DNA of 64,000 bases from assembly GCA_037951105.1 (NCBI GenBank), contig JBAMJV010009681.1, positions 1 to 64,000 of the forward strand, given 5' to 3'. A program made the translations under genes and the position numbers. The stretch is from Echinarachnius parma. Its lineage: Eukaryota > Echinodermata > Echinoidea > Clypeasteroida > Echinarachniidae. Under the pieces are notes generated by a model that was given only the letters and a program-made list of their open reading frames with translations, did not search any database and had not been told where the DNA came from. This document shows, in pieces, positions 49,382 through 63,055 of the stretch (positions are counted from its first letter, which is position 1; the number at the start of each line of letters is the position of its first letter).

Positions 49382-50749
49382 AGGATTTCTCGTCCAATGT
49401 CGTAAGCTTTTCATTCTTTTTTATTCAAGGGTCATTCAAATTCGCGAAATACAGCTGTAGGCTGGTAAATTTCATTCAAAATGCCACTTCGTTCATATGA
49501 TTTACTTCTTTGGTTAATGGATTTAGCACTTGTTTCATTCAATTTAACAACCGCTTACAAATGCGCAGTTTGCATTCAAATTCGTCAACAATGGCAAAGC
49601 GGACGTCCGGATCATTCAATGTCACATCTGGTCATTCAAAATAACCAAGTTTTCATTCAAGTTCGCCTATCATTACAAACCTATGGTATACCTGGTATAT
49701 GCACATGTTTCTCATCTAAATGAAACAAAATAAGTTTTATAACATATATATTGTCATTCTTTTTAAATATCCGGTGATGTGTTAATAAAAGAAAACTCCT
49801 TGCATACCAAATAAGGGACATGGGCATCAACAGGCGGGGGACAGGGGGAACATGTCCCCCACATTTGAAAGTGGATGGGATTGCCCCCCCCCCCCCCCCC
49901 CCCCATCCCCACTTTTTTCAAAAGTGTATACAATAAAATGTATGTTTGATTCCATACATTTTACTCTGACATATTATGTGCAATTTCTGCCTTATGCACC
50001 ATATGGCATAATTTCAAGCCCTTAAGTACAAAAGCTCCTACAGTGGGGTGGGGACACCCCCTCCCATATCAAACTTATTTATGATTGTGTATAGCGTGGT
50101 TGTGATAGTTATTGTATGTGATCGTAATTGTGATTGTGATTTGGATGGTGACTGAGATGGTAATTGTGATTGTGATCATGATCTTTATTGTGATCGTGAT
50201 TGTGATTGTGATGGTGATTCAGATTGTGATTTTGATTGTGATTGTGATTTTGATTGCGATATTGATTGTGATAGAACTTATACTCAAAGTTTGACCTTAA
50301 CAGTCATGTTAATTAAAGACTACATATAATTTACACAAATAAAACTGGCCTAAAAGACATCACGACCGCCGAATAAATTATCAAAGAACAAACAAACATG
50401 AAAATCAAGCAATGCATAAGAGTATTGACCCCCTTGTAATGTCCCAGCATGTTACGCCACTCCAATAAATACAACTGTAAACACACACTTCGCATGCTTA
50501 TTCATACCAGGGCTGCAGGCATATTCATACAAATCGATAGCTTATGGTTTCATTCTATATACCGATGATGTGGCTAGGTATATGTTTAACACATGATCGT
50601 TCAGTTGCTAAATAGTGTTGATTAGTGGGTATACAACTCTAGTGGGGACAAGTAAAATGTTTGTTGCACACTAAACCGTATAATTTTAATTAATTTAGCA
50701 TGGAACTAAGCTAGCGGGGTTATATGATTGCACTGGGTGATATAGGTCC
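49382..50749 (+). repeat. tandem duplication, unit 1 (about 1.37 kb)
   Basis: The unit starts AGGATTTCTCGTCCAATG and shares with unit 2 the blocks TCAAATTCGC, ATACAGCTGT, TCATTTAGCAC-like text, a GATTGTGATCGTGATTG microsatellite (50095-50280) and GTGGGGACAAGTAAAATG. A C/G-rich piece resembling the local hAT elements (CATGTCCCCCACATTTGAAA) lies at about 49830-49915. Confidence 0.6.
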
Positions 50750-52640
50750 TGGATTTCTCGGTCAATTTCGTAAGCTTTTCATTCGTTTTGATACAAATGT
50801 CATTCAAATTCGCAAAATACAGCTGTCGGCTTGTAATTTTCATTCAAAATTGCATTTTTTTCATTTGATTTACTTATTTGTTCAATGGATTTAGCACTTG
50901 TTTCATTCAATTTAGCAACCGCTTACAAATGCGCAGTTTGCATTCATTTTCGTAAACAATGACAAATCGGACGTCCAATTCCACTTCCACGTTCAATTTC
51001 ACTTTGGGTCATTCTAAATAACAAAGTTTTCATTCATATTCGCCTGTCTTTACAAACCTATGGTATGTATGGTATATGCACATGTTTCTCATCTAAATTA
51101 AACTAAATGAGTTATATAACATGTATTGTCATTCTTGGTCAATATCTGGTGATGTGTCTTTAGTTATTGAGATGTGCGCGCGGTGAGAAAACAATGTATC
51201 AAACTCATTAATGATTGTGTAGCGTGATTGTGCTTGTTACTGTGATCATGATCGTGATTGTTATTGTTATTGAGATGGTGATTAAGATTGTGACTGAGAT
51301 GGTAATTGTGACTGTGATCACGATCGTGATTGGGATTGTGATTCAGTGTGATGGTGATTCAGATTTTGATTGTGATTATGATTGTGATTGAACTTATACT
51401 CATAGATTGTTCTTAGCATGTTCAATACAGACTAAATATAATTTACACAAATATAAATGGCCTCAAAGAGATACGAACATCGAATAAATTATCAAAAACG
51501 AAACCAAACAAAACATGACAATATATCAATGTATAGAGTATTGATACCCCCCCCCCCCCCCCCCCCACCATAATGTCCCATTATGGTACGCCACTCCAAT
51601 AAATACAACTGTAGTCTGTAAACACACACTTGCATGCACTTATATCATTGCATATTCATAAAAAGACACTTGCTTAGTTCCATGCTAATTCTATATCGAT
51701 GATGTGGCTAGGTTATATCTACTTAGCACATGATCGTTCAGTTGCTAAATAGAGTTGATTTAGTGGGTATACACCCCTAGTGAGGACAAGTAAAATGTTT
51801 GTTGCTTACCAAACCGTACAATTAGAAATGGATTTAGCATGGAACTAAGCTTGCGGGGTTCTATAATCATACTGGGTGAGATTAAAGGTAGTTCAGATTC
51901 GTCAAATCAGATGCGCAGCGCCATCTTGCGTACGCGTTGCGCACGATGCGTGATGCACGTTAGATCAGTGTCATGCGGTGCGCGCAAACTAGCCTAGTTC
52001 AAAATGGCGACCCGCTGTGTAGCATCCCCACGCTTGATGCCCTTTAACATGTTTAATTTGTCTGCAAAACGTGTGAAATTGTATGCAAAGAAACGAATTT
52101 GAATTCACGGAAGACGTTATTACGAAATCGCGAATCGTCTCGCTTTAAATTGAATGCAAATTTTACGAAAAAGAAACACGTTTTAATTCGAATGAAAACA
52201 AAATGTTTTTGAATGATCGTTTTATGAATTCAAATGCTAAAAAACGAATTTGAACGAAAAAATAACAGCTGCGGTGACAGAATTGGAGAAATTCAATGAA
52301 CATAAAATGAATTTGTTCGGCTTACTTACGAAATTGACCGAGAAATCCTTTGTCTGCAAAGCGTGTGAAATTGTATGCAAATAAACGAATTTGAATTCAC
52401 GGAAGGCGTTATTACATAATCGAGAATCGTCTCGCTTTAAATTGAATGCAAACTTTACGAAAAAGAAACATGTTTTAATTCGAATGAAAACAAAATGTTT
52501 TTGAATGACCATTTTATGAATTAAAATGCTAAAAAACGAATTTGAACAAAAAATCACAGCTGCGGTGACAGAATCGGCGAAATTGAATGAACATAAAATT
52601 AATTCGTTCGGCTTACTTACGAAATTTACCGAGAAATCCT
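50750..52640 (+). repeat. tandem duplication, unit 2, with inverted end
   Basis: It starts GGATTTCTCGGTCAATTTCG and ends GAAATTTACCGAGAAATCCT in inverse orientation. Its last 580 bp are two direct copies of a block of about 292 bp (52059-52350 and 52351-52640) beginning TGTCTGCAAA. The inverted ends suggest an inverted-repeat element that was tandemly amplified. Confidence 0.55.
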
Positions 52641-52739
52641 ATATTAAAGAAAGTACTTTACTTTGAAATTCTGAGTGGATAAATTGACCTAACAAACGAG
52701 ATGCCTTTTTACTAAAAACAAAACAAAAACGATACTATA

Positions 52740-53369
52740 CCTCGCACAAAAAGTTCCGCAATCGAGGTTTGCACATTAATAACTTTTTTATTACTCTATC
52801 ACCATTCATAAATTTAGGGCAAAGTCAAAAGTGAAATGTTGCAAAATGCACTGATTTTGCCTTCCTTGGCTTGAATGGGGGTGAGGTGGTCATGCATTCA
52901 AGCCACGTTTTAATCTTCAAACACAAGGAAGGCACACTGTTGACAAAATCAGTGCATTTTGCAACATTTCATTTTTTACTTTGCCCTATATTCGGATGTA
53001 ATGCACATTCCATGATAAAATATACATAGCAAATGTTATATCAATGTAAAGAGGATGATTCACGCTTTCCAATGATACAAAGGTCATGAATGGTAATAAC
53101 GTAATATGCATTCAAGCCACATTTTAATCTTCAAACAAAAGGAAGGCCCTTTGTTGACAGAATCAGTGCATTTTGCAACATTTCACTTTTGACTTTGCCC
53201 TACATTTGGATGCAATGCACATTCCATGATGAAATACTCATAGCAAATGTTATATCAATGTAAAGGGGAGGATTCACACTTTCCAATGATACCAAATTAA
53301 TGAATGGTAATAACCTAATAGAAAAGTTATTAATGCGCAAACCTCGATTGCGGAACTTTTTGTGCGAAG
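52740..53369. mobile_element. TA-flanked TIR element (mariner/Tc1-like MITE)
   Basis: CCTCGCACAAAAAGTTCCGC at the left is mirrored by GCGGAACTTTTTGTGCGAAG at the right, with TA outside; inverted repeats extend about 55 bp. The interior has two diverged direct copies of a block of about 230 bp containing AATCAGTGCATTTTGCAACA. Confidence 0.65.
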
Positions 53370-53837
53370 TATAGTTTGTACTAGGCAAGAAATATTATGT
53401 TCCGAATACACCATTGTCTGAGCTATTATAGGGTATTCAAGTTCATACAAATGCAAGTATCGGTTGTAACCGTTATTCACAATGCGTTATTGGGTGCATA
53501 CGGGTCGCATACAATGAGAGTACAAAGACCATTCGTGTTCGTAATGCGTGCAAGCACATACAAGTGCTTCAATAACGTAGCTGACTTTATTTGAGGTCAT
53601 ACATGAAATGTTTTGTTGAGATAAATGATTGGGGTTTACATATTATTGTTTCATTCGACAATACTGTCTTCTTGTAAAAATTGTTCTATTTTATGAAGAG
53701 CATGTTTTTGATGATTTTCTTTCCAAAGGCTGTTCATCGAGCCTGATCTAGCAGGTAAAGCTGATTCAGTCAAATACTAAGCATGCACATTTCATAGCCG
53801 ATACTTCTACCTCCCATGCCTGCTACACTAACGGTTA

Positions 53838-54393
53838 TTAAAGGGATAGTTGAGTTTTGGTAGAGAGGGCGCTACACATAATATTTTTTTTTGTGAGATA
53901 ATGAAAAACTGAGTGTAAAATTTGAAAGAGCATAATATTTTAGCGACAGAATAAACTTTATTTGATCAAAATCGGTTCAGAAACGGCTGAAATATCCATA
54001 AATGTAACCATTTGTAATAAATGTGGGGCCCCACACCAACCGTTAAATTTTTTTTTTTAAATGCTTCCTCTTTTCAAAAATGTTCAAAAGAAGTTTTTTA
54101 ATAGTTGTTGATTATCTCTCTATCTAATCACTATTTTTACGAACCTTCACATGCACAATATTGTATTTAAAATGGTTTAAACCAATGTGTTTTTAGAGAG
54201 CGCCATCTTGAGTTTGAACGCCTCTGTTTGAATGATAAAAGGCTTTTTACTCAGTCGTTTGTGATTTTGAATTCCTTTCAAGCATGGTAGAGTTATAACT
54301 ATTAGTTTGTAATGTAATAGTGCAGGTTTTGGTTACTAAAATTCAGTTTGACCAAAACTGTACTCTCTTTACAGAACTCAACTATCCCTTTAA
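53838..54393 (+). mobile_element. TTAA MITE (family A), complete
   Basis: TTAAAGGGATAGTTGAGTTT to AACTCAACTATCCCTTTAA, about 556 bp, with GAGAGGGCGCTACACAT. Confidence 0.8.
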
Positions 54394-55869
54394 ATACAGG
54401 TTACATATGATCTACTCACCCAAGGGGCATTGCTTCCGCCATTTTGTTGCAGTTCTTTGCAATCTTTTACAAAGAACCAATTTGCCGCGAACAATTTTGC
54501 AGATTTCTGTTGGAATGAGATATAAGATACGAAATGACTTTTAATTTATAGGTTTAGCTTCGTGACTTACATGTAGATATTTTGTATTGCTATTGCAACA
54601 TCTGTTTAAACAAACCAATATCTTTTGTAGCAGGATTTTTGTTAACATTTTCAAAATGATAGCATGAAAATCATATATCGCATGTGGTAATGCGTGTCAG
54701 AACATGTTGATATCGATCGTTTTATCTCTTGCATGCATTGCACTCGTCATGAGTGTGACATGTGAATTCAGTTTTACTGCATTATTTGGTCCTAATGGAA
54801 GTGACGATTAATCAACAGTCTCGAATCGGATAATATCCTCCTGTTTCAACCCAACATTCTGACGTTGCGAGATTATTATCCTTAACGAAGGAAAATACAA
54901 TTTAAATCTAGTCGGAACAGATTAGGACTTGATTATACATTTCATTTTAATTTGATTGATTTTCAGAGCTCGAAATATTAAATGGTTGCTGAGACAGCTG
55001 AATTAGTCTACCCGCTCGCCGCATACCCTTTATTGTATGTTTTGCTTTTAACTGACAATTAAAGTGATTCAAACTAATTGGACCTGTCTATTTATTACAA
55101 TACGTGGGATCGTGCTGGATTGTATAAGTTAAATTCGAATGTTTCCAAATACATTATCGTGTAATATTATAACCATTCTATATTTAGTATAAACGTTCTC
55201 GAAATACTAAAACATATTAAAAAATAAACGTGAGTTGTCAACAATTTAAAGATTGCATATTATTTTGTGATAAGTGAAAATTCCATGGTACATGTACATG
55301 TATACATGGTATATGAGTGTAATTTCAAAGGGTAAGGATCCAACAAAAATGCAATTGATTGTCACTAACTCACTGCACTGAATTTATACTGTAATTACAA
55401 TTATTACAATTATTTCGAAGCCAAACAAGCTAGTTTAAAGTAAACTAGGCGGATTATGACGATGTTGCTAGATCTCTTTCAATATTCCAGGCGTGACTTT
55501 ATAACCTTAATCTTACCTCATTACGTCATTGTGCTATGTCTTTATCCCGGAATGCAAGGCGAGTAGTGAATTTCACCTGTAGCTCGTCGTCTTAAGTCCT
55601 GTATAATGGTGGCTGCGTTGGTATTATGATTATTGAATAACACCCCATAGGCCATGCGTCCAGCCTAGTATGTCTGTGTGACAGCTAAATGTAGCATTTA
55701 GTATGTGAGTACTGTACGTAACGGCTGTACACGGTTGTACATTGAACTCCATCATGCATGGTACACATATTTCGGAGTTCATATTTTACAAAGCAAATAT
55801 GAAGTGTCAACCGTCATGTTTGCTTTCGATCGGCCCACGTAAAGTGCAAATATGATTGGTTGATATAAT
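54394..55869. other. spacer without a recognisable gene
   Basis: About 1.5 kb of AT-rich DNA. I found no exon with clear motifs, no RNA gene and no repeat boundary. Confidence 0.45.
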
Positions 55870-57306
55870 GTATATTGTTGTTGTCTATTATGTCCACAGG
55901 GTATTGTGTGAACAAATTTCAAGTCAAATGGCCGAGTAATGAGCAAAAATGCAAAGTGATATTCCCTAACTCACAGCACTCACTTTGTACACGGTTTCGA
56001 AAATCCAACGGATATTTTATCATCTGAAAACTTCAATCGTTCATATCTTTGTGACGAAAGGGCAGGGGTGTCGATCCTGGGGGGGCAGGGGGGGCGGTCG
56101 CCCCCCCCCCCCCCCCCCCCAATGAAAATATTGGGGGGCGAACATATCATTTCGCCCCCCCCAATAATTCCGAAAATGAGGAAGAAAAAATCAATTGATA
56201 TAATGCCAAAGAGGGGAAAGACACATTTATCAATAATTAATCTTCAAAATAGCCGTTTTTTAGTTTGAAAAGGACAGTACTGTAAATCTCTTTTTTGCCG
56301 CGCGCTTCGCGCGCATACAGTTTCTCATATTGCAAGTTTCATTTGGGTTGCGGGAACTCACCTTTTGAAATGTGTTGGGCAGCGTAATTTCTCAAACGCA
56401 CACCTCAAACGGAGTTTATTAAACCCTCATCTATAGATAGCACACTGTCACAGAAAATAAAATAATCTCGGTACATATGCGCTGAACGCAAATCAAATTG
56501 GAATATCATGTCCCCCCACATTTGAAAAAGGAGCAGATTGTCCCCCTCCCTTTGTCATTATGTATGTTTGGTTCCATACCTATACTTCATAATTATTACG
56601 TGAAATTTCTGTCTCAGGTGTGCACCAAATCGCACAATTTCAAAAATACAAAAGCTCCCTACTGTGGGAGGGGGACACCCCCTCCCACACCCTCCACCGC
56701 TCGGTCGCTTTGCTTCCTTGCAATGTCTCCCCTACACTTTTGAGAAATTGTTGACGCCCTTGCTTAGTTTCATGGGAGCCCAATGCCCTAGACTATCGTG
56801 GATCCATCTCATGCAAGGCTCAGTCTTTTCCTCGCTATGCCCTTTAAAAATACGTTATGAGTAGGTTCACTATTTTATACAATTTTAACACCCATGCTAG
56901 GAGCAAATGTCTGAAATCTAAAAGCTTCCGGGGGCTCCGCCCCCTGGACCCCCATTATTGTCCCCAAATGTGGGTGCCTCCCAAAGTCAGGTCTTCGAGC
57001 CATCAAGACACTTTCAATGAGCGCATAATAAAACTTCCGGGCATGCCAATGTGGGGCTTTTAGCTCTCTCAGTGGTCACTCTGGAAATTTTTTCAAATTT
57101 CGCCCCCCCCCCCCCCCCCCCCCCATCTCAAAAACGGATCGACACCCCTGCGAAAGGGAGATTTGAAAAACCGAAACCTGTCTCATGCTTTTTTTGTTAA
57201 TACGAACAAAACAAGGTATGAGAGAACTGCTAGTTTTCCAATTGGATTTTTAGGATTTGGACAATGTTACAATATATAACAATACTACATTACTTAGTCC
57301 CTTTAA
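55870..57306 (-). mobile_element. TTAA MITE (family C), reversed and split by a hAT element
   Basis: The flanks 55870-56062 and 57151-57306 read as the reverse of 32923-33318 (GTATTGTGTGAACAAATTTC, AACCGAAACCTG, ACTTAGTCCCTTTAA). The left end is truncated. Confidence 0.6.
56063..57150 (+). mobile_element. hAT-type element with exact 8-bp target duplication
   Basis: The ends CAGGGGTGTCGATCC and GGATCGACACCCCTG are perfect inverse complements. CGAAAGGG is duplicated at 56055-56062 and 57151-57158. The interior has C/G runs, a CTTCGCGCGC palindrome and the AAAGCTTCCGGGGGCTCCGC block shared with 7899-8990. No transposase. Confidence 0.8.
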
Positions 57307-58615
57307 AGGGGGATCTCATTTCGGGAAGTCTGATGTCGACGCCCTTTGACGTAAACAACAAAGTTCGATGAACTGCGATGTATTCCAATTAGTGTTTCGA
57401 ATCGTATCTATTTGTTTACCTTGTTTTGTATTAATGGCAATAATATAATTATATATAGAGAGAGAGACAAGATCTATGAAGGTCAGTAGAATATGAGAGG
57501 TGATTATATATAAACATGACTTGTGTTTGGTTAGGATAGCAAACCATCGTATGAGAGCTGTTGTAAAACATGTCAACGGCCAGGTTGCAATAATGTGTAC
57601 GTTCAAAAAGCAACCATTATTACAAGAGGACGCCCTCCAGACACCTAAAAATTTCAACCAATTGTTTAAGCCAAAAATGTGAATGCGATATTTGGTTATA
57701 ATAATAATTCAAAAGAGATCATCAAAAAAGTAAAGCCACTTTGGTACATTTTGAAAAATGTGTAGGCTTTATAAACTGTATTTTAATTGAATTATCGAAT
57801 AAATGTGGGCTCCACATTTATATAAAAAGGATATATTTACGGAATATTTCATTCAGCTCTTTATGCACAGATTTTAATCCAACAAAGTTGATTCTGTCTT
57901 TAATATTGAGTACTTTTCTCACAATTCTTTCTTGAGGCGTCCTCTAAACTAACATAAATATAATACACACTTGCAAATTATCACTAAATCTAATTAATAG
58001 CTATAGTTCAAGGATGCTTCAATGTTAGTACAAATATACACGGCTAAAATACAGGGATATTTTCATTCAAAAAAGTAGCCGTTAACACGGAGGGCGCTCT
58101 TCAGACATCTCAAGAATTGTTTAAATTAACAAATGTGAATGTGATGTTTCTTCAAAAAAATTATTCAATAGAGAGATTTGAAAATATATTTATTATGTGT
58201 AGCTTCCACTATTATTGCAATTGTTATTATTATGTTAAAATTTCTTTCATTATACATGTCTATTATTAATATCCACGAAGCGTATTTCTTTCTGTATAAT
58301 TTGTATAATTATTTTGTATCATGTGATTATGTTGAAAATGAATAAAATAAATCAATGAAATGAATCAATCAATAATTAAAAACAATGTTGGACTATTTTG
58401 GTAGATTTGCAAAATCAAATTAAAGTTGGTCCTCACATTTATTCCAATCCGATACACTTATGGATATTTAGGCTGTTTCTTAACCGATTTTGATCAAATA
58501 AAGTTGATTCTGTAATTAAGACTTTCACATTTTACACTTAGTTTTGTCATTACCTCAGGAAAATATATTTCTTGCAGCGCCCTATATACACAAACTGTAC
58601 TATCTCTTTAAGTTT
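57307..58615. other. MITE-derived spacer
   Basis: It begins AAAGGGGGATCTCATTTCGG directly after the TTAA of the previous MITE and ends with a partial reversed family A copy (about 58390-58612, GCAGCGCCCTATATACAC). No gene is apparent. Confidence 0.4.
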
Positions 58616-59056
58616 AAGATAGGAAATAATATGTAACCAACAAATTTCTTTTTTTAAAGATACAACCTACTTATTTTAATTGGTGTTTGACGTAAGCGAG
58701 GGAATCCATTCATCATTTCCCAAGCAAGTTTGCATACGTTGAAACACTTTCTAAGAATAAATGGCCTGCAAATTCATTCAACTGGTAAAATAAATACTTG
58801 CAGCGTGCAAAAACAAACAAACAAACAAGTCAAACAGGATTACACAATTTAAAGACTGGTGTAAATTGCATCGTCTCTCGCATGTACAAGTGTTTAACAT
58901 TGTTTGATGTGGAGTGTATACCGAGTACTGCATAATCATGGTGTATTTGTAGTATAGATTGCGTCACTAGCTCGTCAGCTGGTTATGTTTGTACTTTCAT
59001 AATGGGTCTATGCCGGATCCGTTACAGAAAGAGATTTAATCGGATGTAAGTTACAA

Positions 59057-59599
59057 TTAAAGGGATAGATGAGTTTTGGTATAGAGGACGCTACACAAGA
59101 TAATTTTTTTGTAAGGTAATGAAAAACTGAGTGTCGAATTTGAAAGAACATGCAATTTTAATGGCAGAATAAACTTTATTTGGTCAAAATCGGTTCAGAA
59201 ATGGCTGAAATATCAATAGATATGTCCGATCGTAATAAATTTGGGCCCCAAATTAATTTGATGATATAAAAAAAATGAATAACAAATGTTTATACTTTTT
59301 CAAAAAATTTTAAAAGTGGTTTTTAAATAGTAGTTGATGATCGCTCTATTTAATCATTATTTCAACGAAACATCACATGCATGATTTTGTATGAAAATGG
59401 TTGAAACCAATGCCTTTTTAGAGAGCGCCCTCTTGTGTTGTAATGGATCTTTTTGAATGATAACAGGCTATTTAATTAGTCGTTTGTAATTTTGTATACA
59501 TTTCGAGCATGGTGGAGTTATAACTATTAGTTTGTAATGTTACTGTGCAGGTTTTGTTTACTAAAGTTCAGCCTTACCAAAACTGTACTACCCCTTTAA
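59057..59599 (+). mobile_element. TTAA MITE (family A), complete
   Basis: TTAAAGGGATAGATGAGTTT to CTGTACTACCCCTTTAA, about 543 bp. Confidence 0.8.
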
Positions 59600-59644
59600 A
59601 TCATACTGATGCATTCCAATATTGCTTTAAATGCTTTAAATGCT

Positions 59645-60825
59645 TTAAAGGGGTAGTACAGTTTGGGTAAGGGTGACCTTTAGTAACCAAAACCTGCAGA
59701 ATAACATTACAAACTAAGAGTTATAACCATAGGCGCCGGAAGTAGGGGGGCAGGGGGGCGGCCGCTCCCCCCCCCCCCCCCCCCAATCCAAAAAGTGGGG
59801 GGCAAAACGCAATTGTGCCCCCTCCCCCCCCCCCCCCAAAAAAAAGCCCCCCCCCCCCCTCCCCAAAAAATTAAAAAAAGAGTGGGAAAGACACAATCAA
59901 ATGTATGAGCTAACGTTCAAGAACTAGTTTTTCTATGGTTTATACATACATTTTAAATTTTCGCTGCGCGCTTCGCGCGCGAACAGATTATCTCAGTTTG
60001 TTGTAAACATCTGATGAGAGCATAGACATTTTATTATTTTTTTTGTTTAACTCGGATTCTAAATTTCCTTTACAGGTATGGCATGAAGTGCACCAAATTG
60101 CACCATTTCAAGTATATAAATGCAAAATCTTCCCCTTGGGAAGGGGATACCTCCTCCCAAACTCTCCCCCTCTGGCTCTGCCCAAGCCCCCGGTCGCTTC
60201 GTTCCCTCGGGATTCATTATTGGCTTTAGGCCATGTAGTTGGATCATACATGCGCCATATGGTTTATGTTGGAACTATGTATGACACTAAATACAATATT
60301 TATGTATGAGTTTGGGTGCATATTTATTAGTGCGTCAATTATTTGTTTTCTTCGTGAAAAATATATCAAATCATAACACGCTTTCCCAGATACAGTTAAT
60401 CTTTAGCCCGAATTTCCTATCTAGGTATGCACCAGATTGCACAATTTCAGGTCCATAAATGCAAAATCTTTCTTACCGTGGGAGGGGGATACCCCCTCCC
60501 AAACCCTCCCCCTCCCTCCCTGCCCCATCCCCCAGGCGCTTCGCTCCCTCGGGACTCATTATTGGCTGTGTGTTGTTGGATCATACATAATGTTGCATAA
60601 TTATGGTTTATGTTGTTGTGTGTGTGTTTTGGGGTACATATTTATTAGTGTGTCAATTATTTGTTTTCTACGTGAAAAAAAAACTTTCTGGTCGATCAAA
60701 TCATATCACGCTTTCCCAAATACAGCTGAATTTCCTATCTAGGTATGCACCAGATTGAACAATTTCAAGTACAAAAAAGCAAAAGCTCCCTTCCGTGGGA
60801 GGGGGGACACCCCCCTCCCACACAC

Positions 60826-60860
<35 letters not shown>

Positions 60861-61260
60861 CTCAGTCGCTTCGCTCCCTCGCAATGTCTCACTCTCACAT
60901 CTGGCTCAAAGTTGGCAACCCAGAGTGTGGTTAGGCATGAGCCCCTACACACACAAATTGTGAGCCCCCTTGGGGTTTTGCCCCCCCCCCCCAATCCAAA
61001 ACTGCTTCCGGCGCGACTGGTTATAACTCCACCATGCTCGAAAGGTATATAGAGCAATACAAACGACTAAGTAAAAAGCTTGTTATCATTCAAAAAGAGC
61101 CATTAAAACACAAGAAAGTGCTCTTCAAAAAACATTGGTTTCAACAATTTTCATACAAAGTATGCATGTGTATTCTGTCATTAAAAATTGTATGCCCTTT
61201 CAAACTTTACAAATAATTTCGTGCAGCGCCCGCTATACCACAACCGAACTATCCCTTTAA
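59645..61260 (-). mobile_element. TTAA MITE (family A), reversed and split by a hAT element
   Basis: TTAA at 59645-59648 and 61257-61260; the flanks 59645-59727 and 61020-61260 are the reverse of family A. The hAT element 59728-61019 lies inside. Confidence 0.75.
59728..61019 (-). mobile_element. non-autonomous hAT element, sibling of 447-1799
   Basis: The ends CATAGGCGCCGGAAGTAG and (inverse) CAGTCGCGCCGGAAGCAG match those of 447-1799. The 8-bp duplication GTTATAAC is at 59720-59727 and 61020-61027. Internal tandem units at about 60080-60240, 60420-60590 and 60730-60960 carry the same CCTCCC and CGCTTCGCTCCCTCGGGA-type cores as the first copy but in reverse. Confidence 0.75.
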
Positions 61261-62277
61261 CTCCTAACGTGCCAAGCTCGCATGTGTGCAAGTTACAATA
61301 CACACAAAGGCCATACAGCATTAAAATCCCTGGCACGTTGAGAGTTAACCAATGTAAACCCAAATAGACGGAGCAGCAATAAATGAGCAGCTGAAGATTA
61401 AGAAGAACAAATATTCAAGTGGTTTTCCCTACAAGAGAGTGGCAATACATCTATGCCCATTACATGTCGGGATTGCATAACATCTTCTTTCTTCCCTCCC
61501 GGCCCCTTTACCCCCTAAATTAGGTTAATGGTTAGTATATGGTTGATGGTTAATGGATGATACAATGTGTAGTTATGGGCTCTGATAGTTGTTCACCTAA
61601 TGATGTGTTCAAAAGCCATAGTAAATGAATGTCACTATTATGATCGAGTAATGAGCTAAGTGTTGGTAACTGTTCGCACAATCTATACATACAGTGGACA
61701 TTTTTTTTTCAGGGAGGCTTCTGAACACTGCAATCATAAATGTCTCTGTAATGAAAGATACATTCGGAAAACAGATCATGTTCCGTATATGCACTGGTAA
61801 TACGAATACATTGTGGTTTGTGAGAACCCATATAGAGTTCTGCTTAAGTTTTGTGGATAATTATGACGTATACTAAATCCTTTTAAAGGGATATTCAAGA
61901 TATTGGTAAGAAGTGTTTGGTTGAGATTTCACAGTCCTGCCGGAGTGGCGTCACTCCCGATCATGCATGGTGATCATGGTGATGTTTACGTTTCTTTTTC
62001 TCCCCAACTATTTCCTTTGTCTTGTCTCTCCCCACCCCTCTCCCACTCCTCCCCCCCCCCCCCCCCCACCCCTCTCGCCACTCCTCTCCCCACCCCTCTC
62101 CCTACCCCGGCCTCCCCACCCCCTACCCTCTCGTCTAATCATTCACTCTCACCGTTAAGTTCAGAAACAATTAAGGTAGGCTTCCGTCACTTAAGGTTAG
62201 TGTTTGACTGTTTGGTTAAAGTTTACACCACGGTGTTATTTGCTCGCGGTCATTGTGATGGGCATGATGGGTGTGAT
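61261..62277. other. spacer with a C-rich simple stretch
   Basis: No gene is recognised. A CCTCCC/CCACCC-rich stretch spans about 62020-62130. GTGCCAAGCTCGCATG near 61270 is partly mirrored by GGCACGTTGAGAG near 61332. Confidence 0.4.
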
Positions 62278-62622
62278 TTAAAGGGTACCACCACCCAAAA
62301 ATAATATAATTATAAATGATAAGGTAACATTTTTAGTAGTCCATTCCACCAACAATTTCAGAAAAAAATATGTTTCCAGAAAATAAGTATGTGATTGGAA
62401 AACGCATCACCATACAACAACATATGTTTAGGGTTAGAATTGGCACACGTTTGGCGCGTACGGAACCCATGAGGCCATAATGGTTTCGTAAGAGGTAGTA
62501 ATTAATTGCATTGTTTATGAAATACACAACCCTTTGCAAAGTGTTGGGCATCTATTTGACATCACATGACGGTACCAAAACATATAACTGTGTGTTATTC
62601 TTTGCCTGGTGGTCCCCTTTAA
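62278..62622 (+). mobile_element. TTAA MITE (family D), compact copy
   Basis: TTAAAGGGTACCACCACCC at the left, GGTGGTCCCCTTTAA at the right, 345 bp. It serves as the uninterrupted reference for 22320-23599. Confidence 0.75.
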
Positions 62623-63055
62623 CTGTGTCTCCATGACCATTGCCGATCCGCACTGTCAATTAGCGTCTCCTCAGCAACTTTGTCCTACGAATGAGACCTA
62701 TTTACACTTTCACCCAAAAATCATTCATGGGAAGGAAAATGTTCTATAGCGAGCAAGTTAAATGCTCAAAATTGCGGTCTCTAACCCAGTAACGTAACCC
62801 GTTTCTAATTGAGAAAATTTAACATCGTAAATTTAGGCCCTATATTGACTCTCATTTCAGTACACATGCATGATTATAGTAGATTTTAGCTTTAAGCAGT
62901 ATTATTGCATCAGACTTTGATTTAGTTATATTACTGCAATTGTCAAAGAAGACCCGAATTTCATTTGCTCGTTGCACAGTAAACTTTACTTTACAAAACA
63001 GACTGGGCCGGCCAAGCGGAAATTCCAGCGTGAACGGGACCAATGTGTTTGTTTT

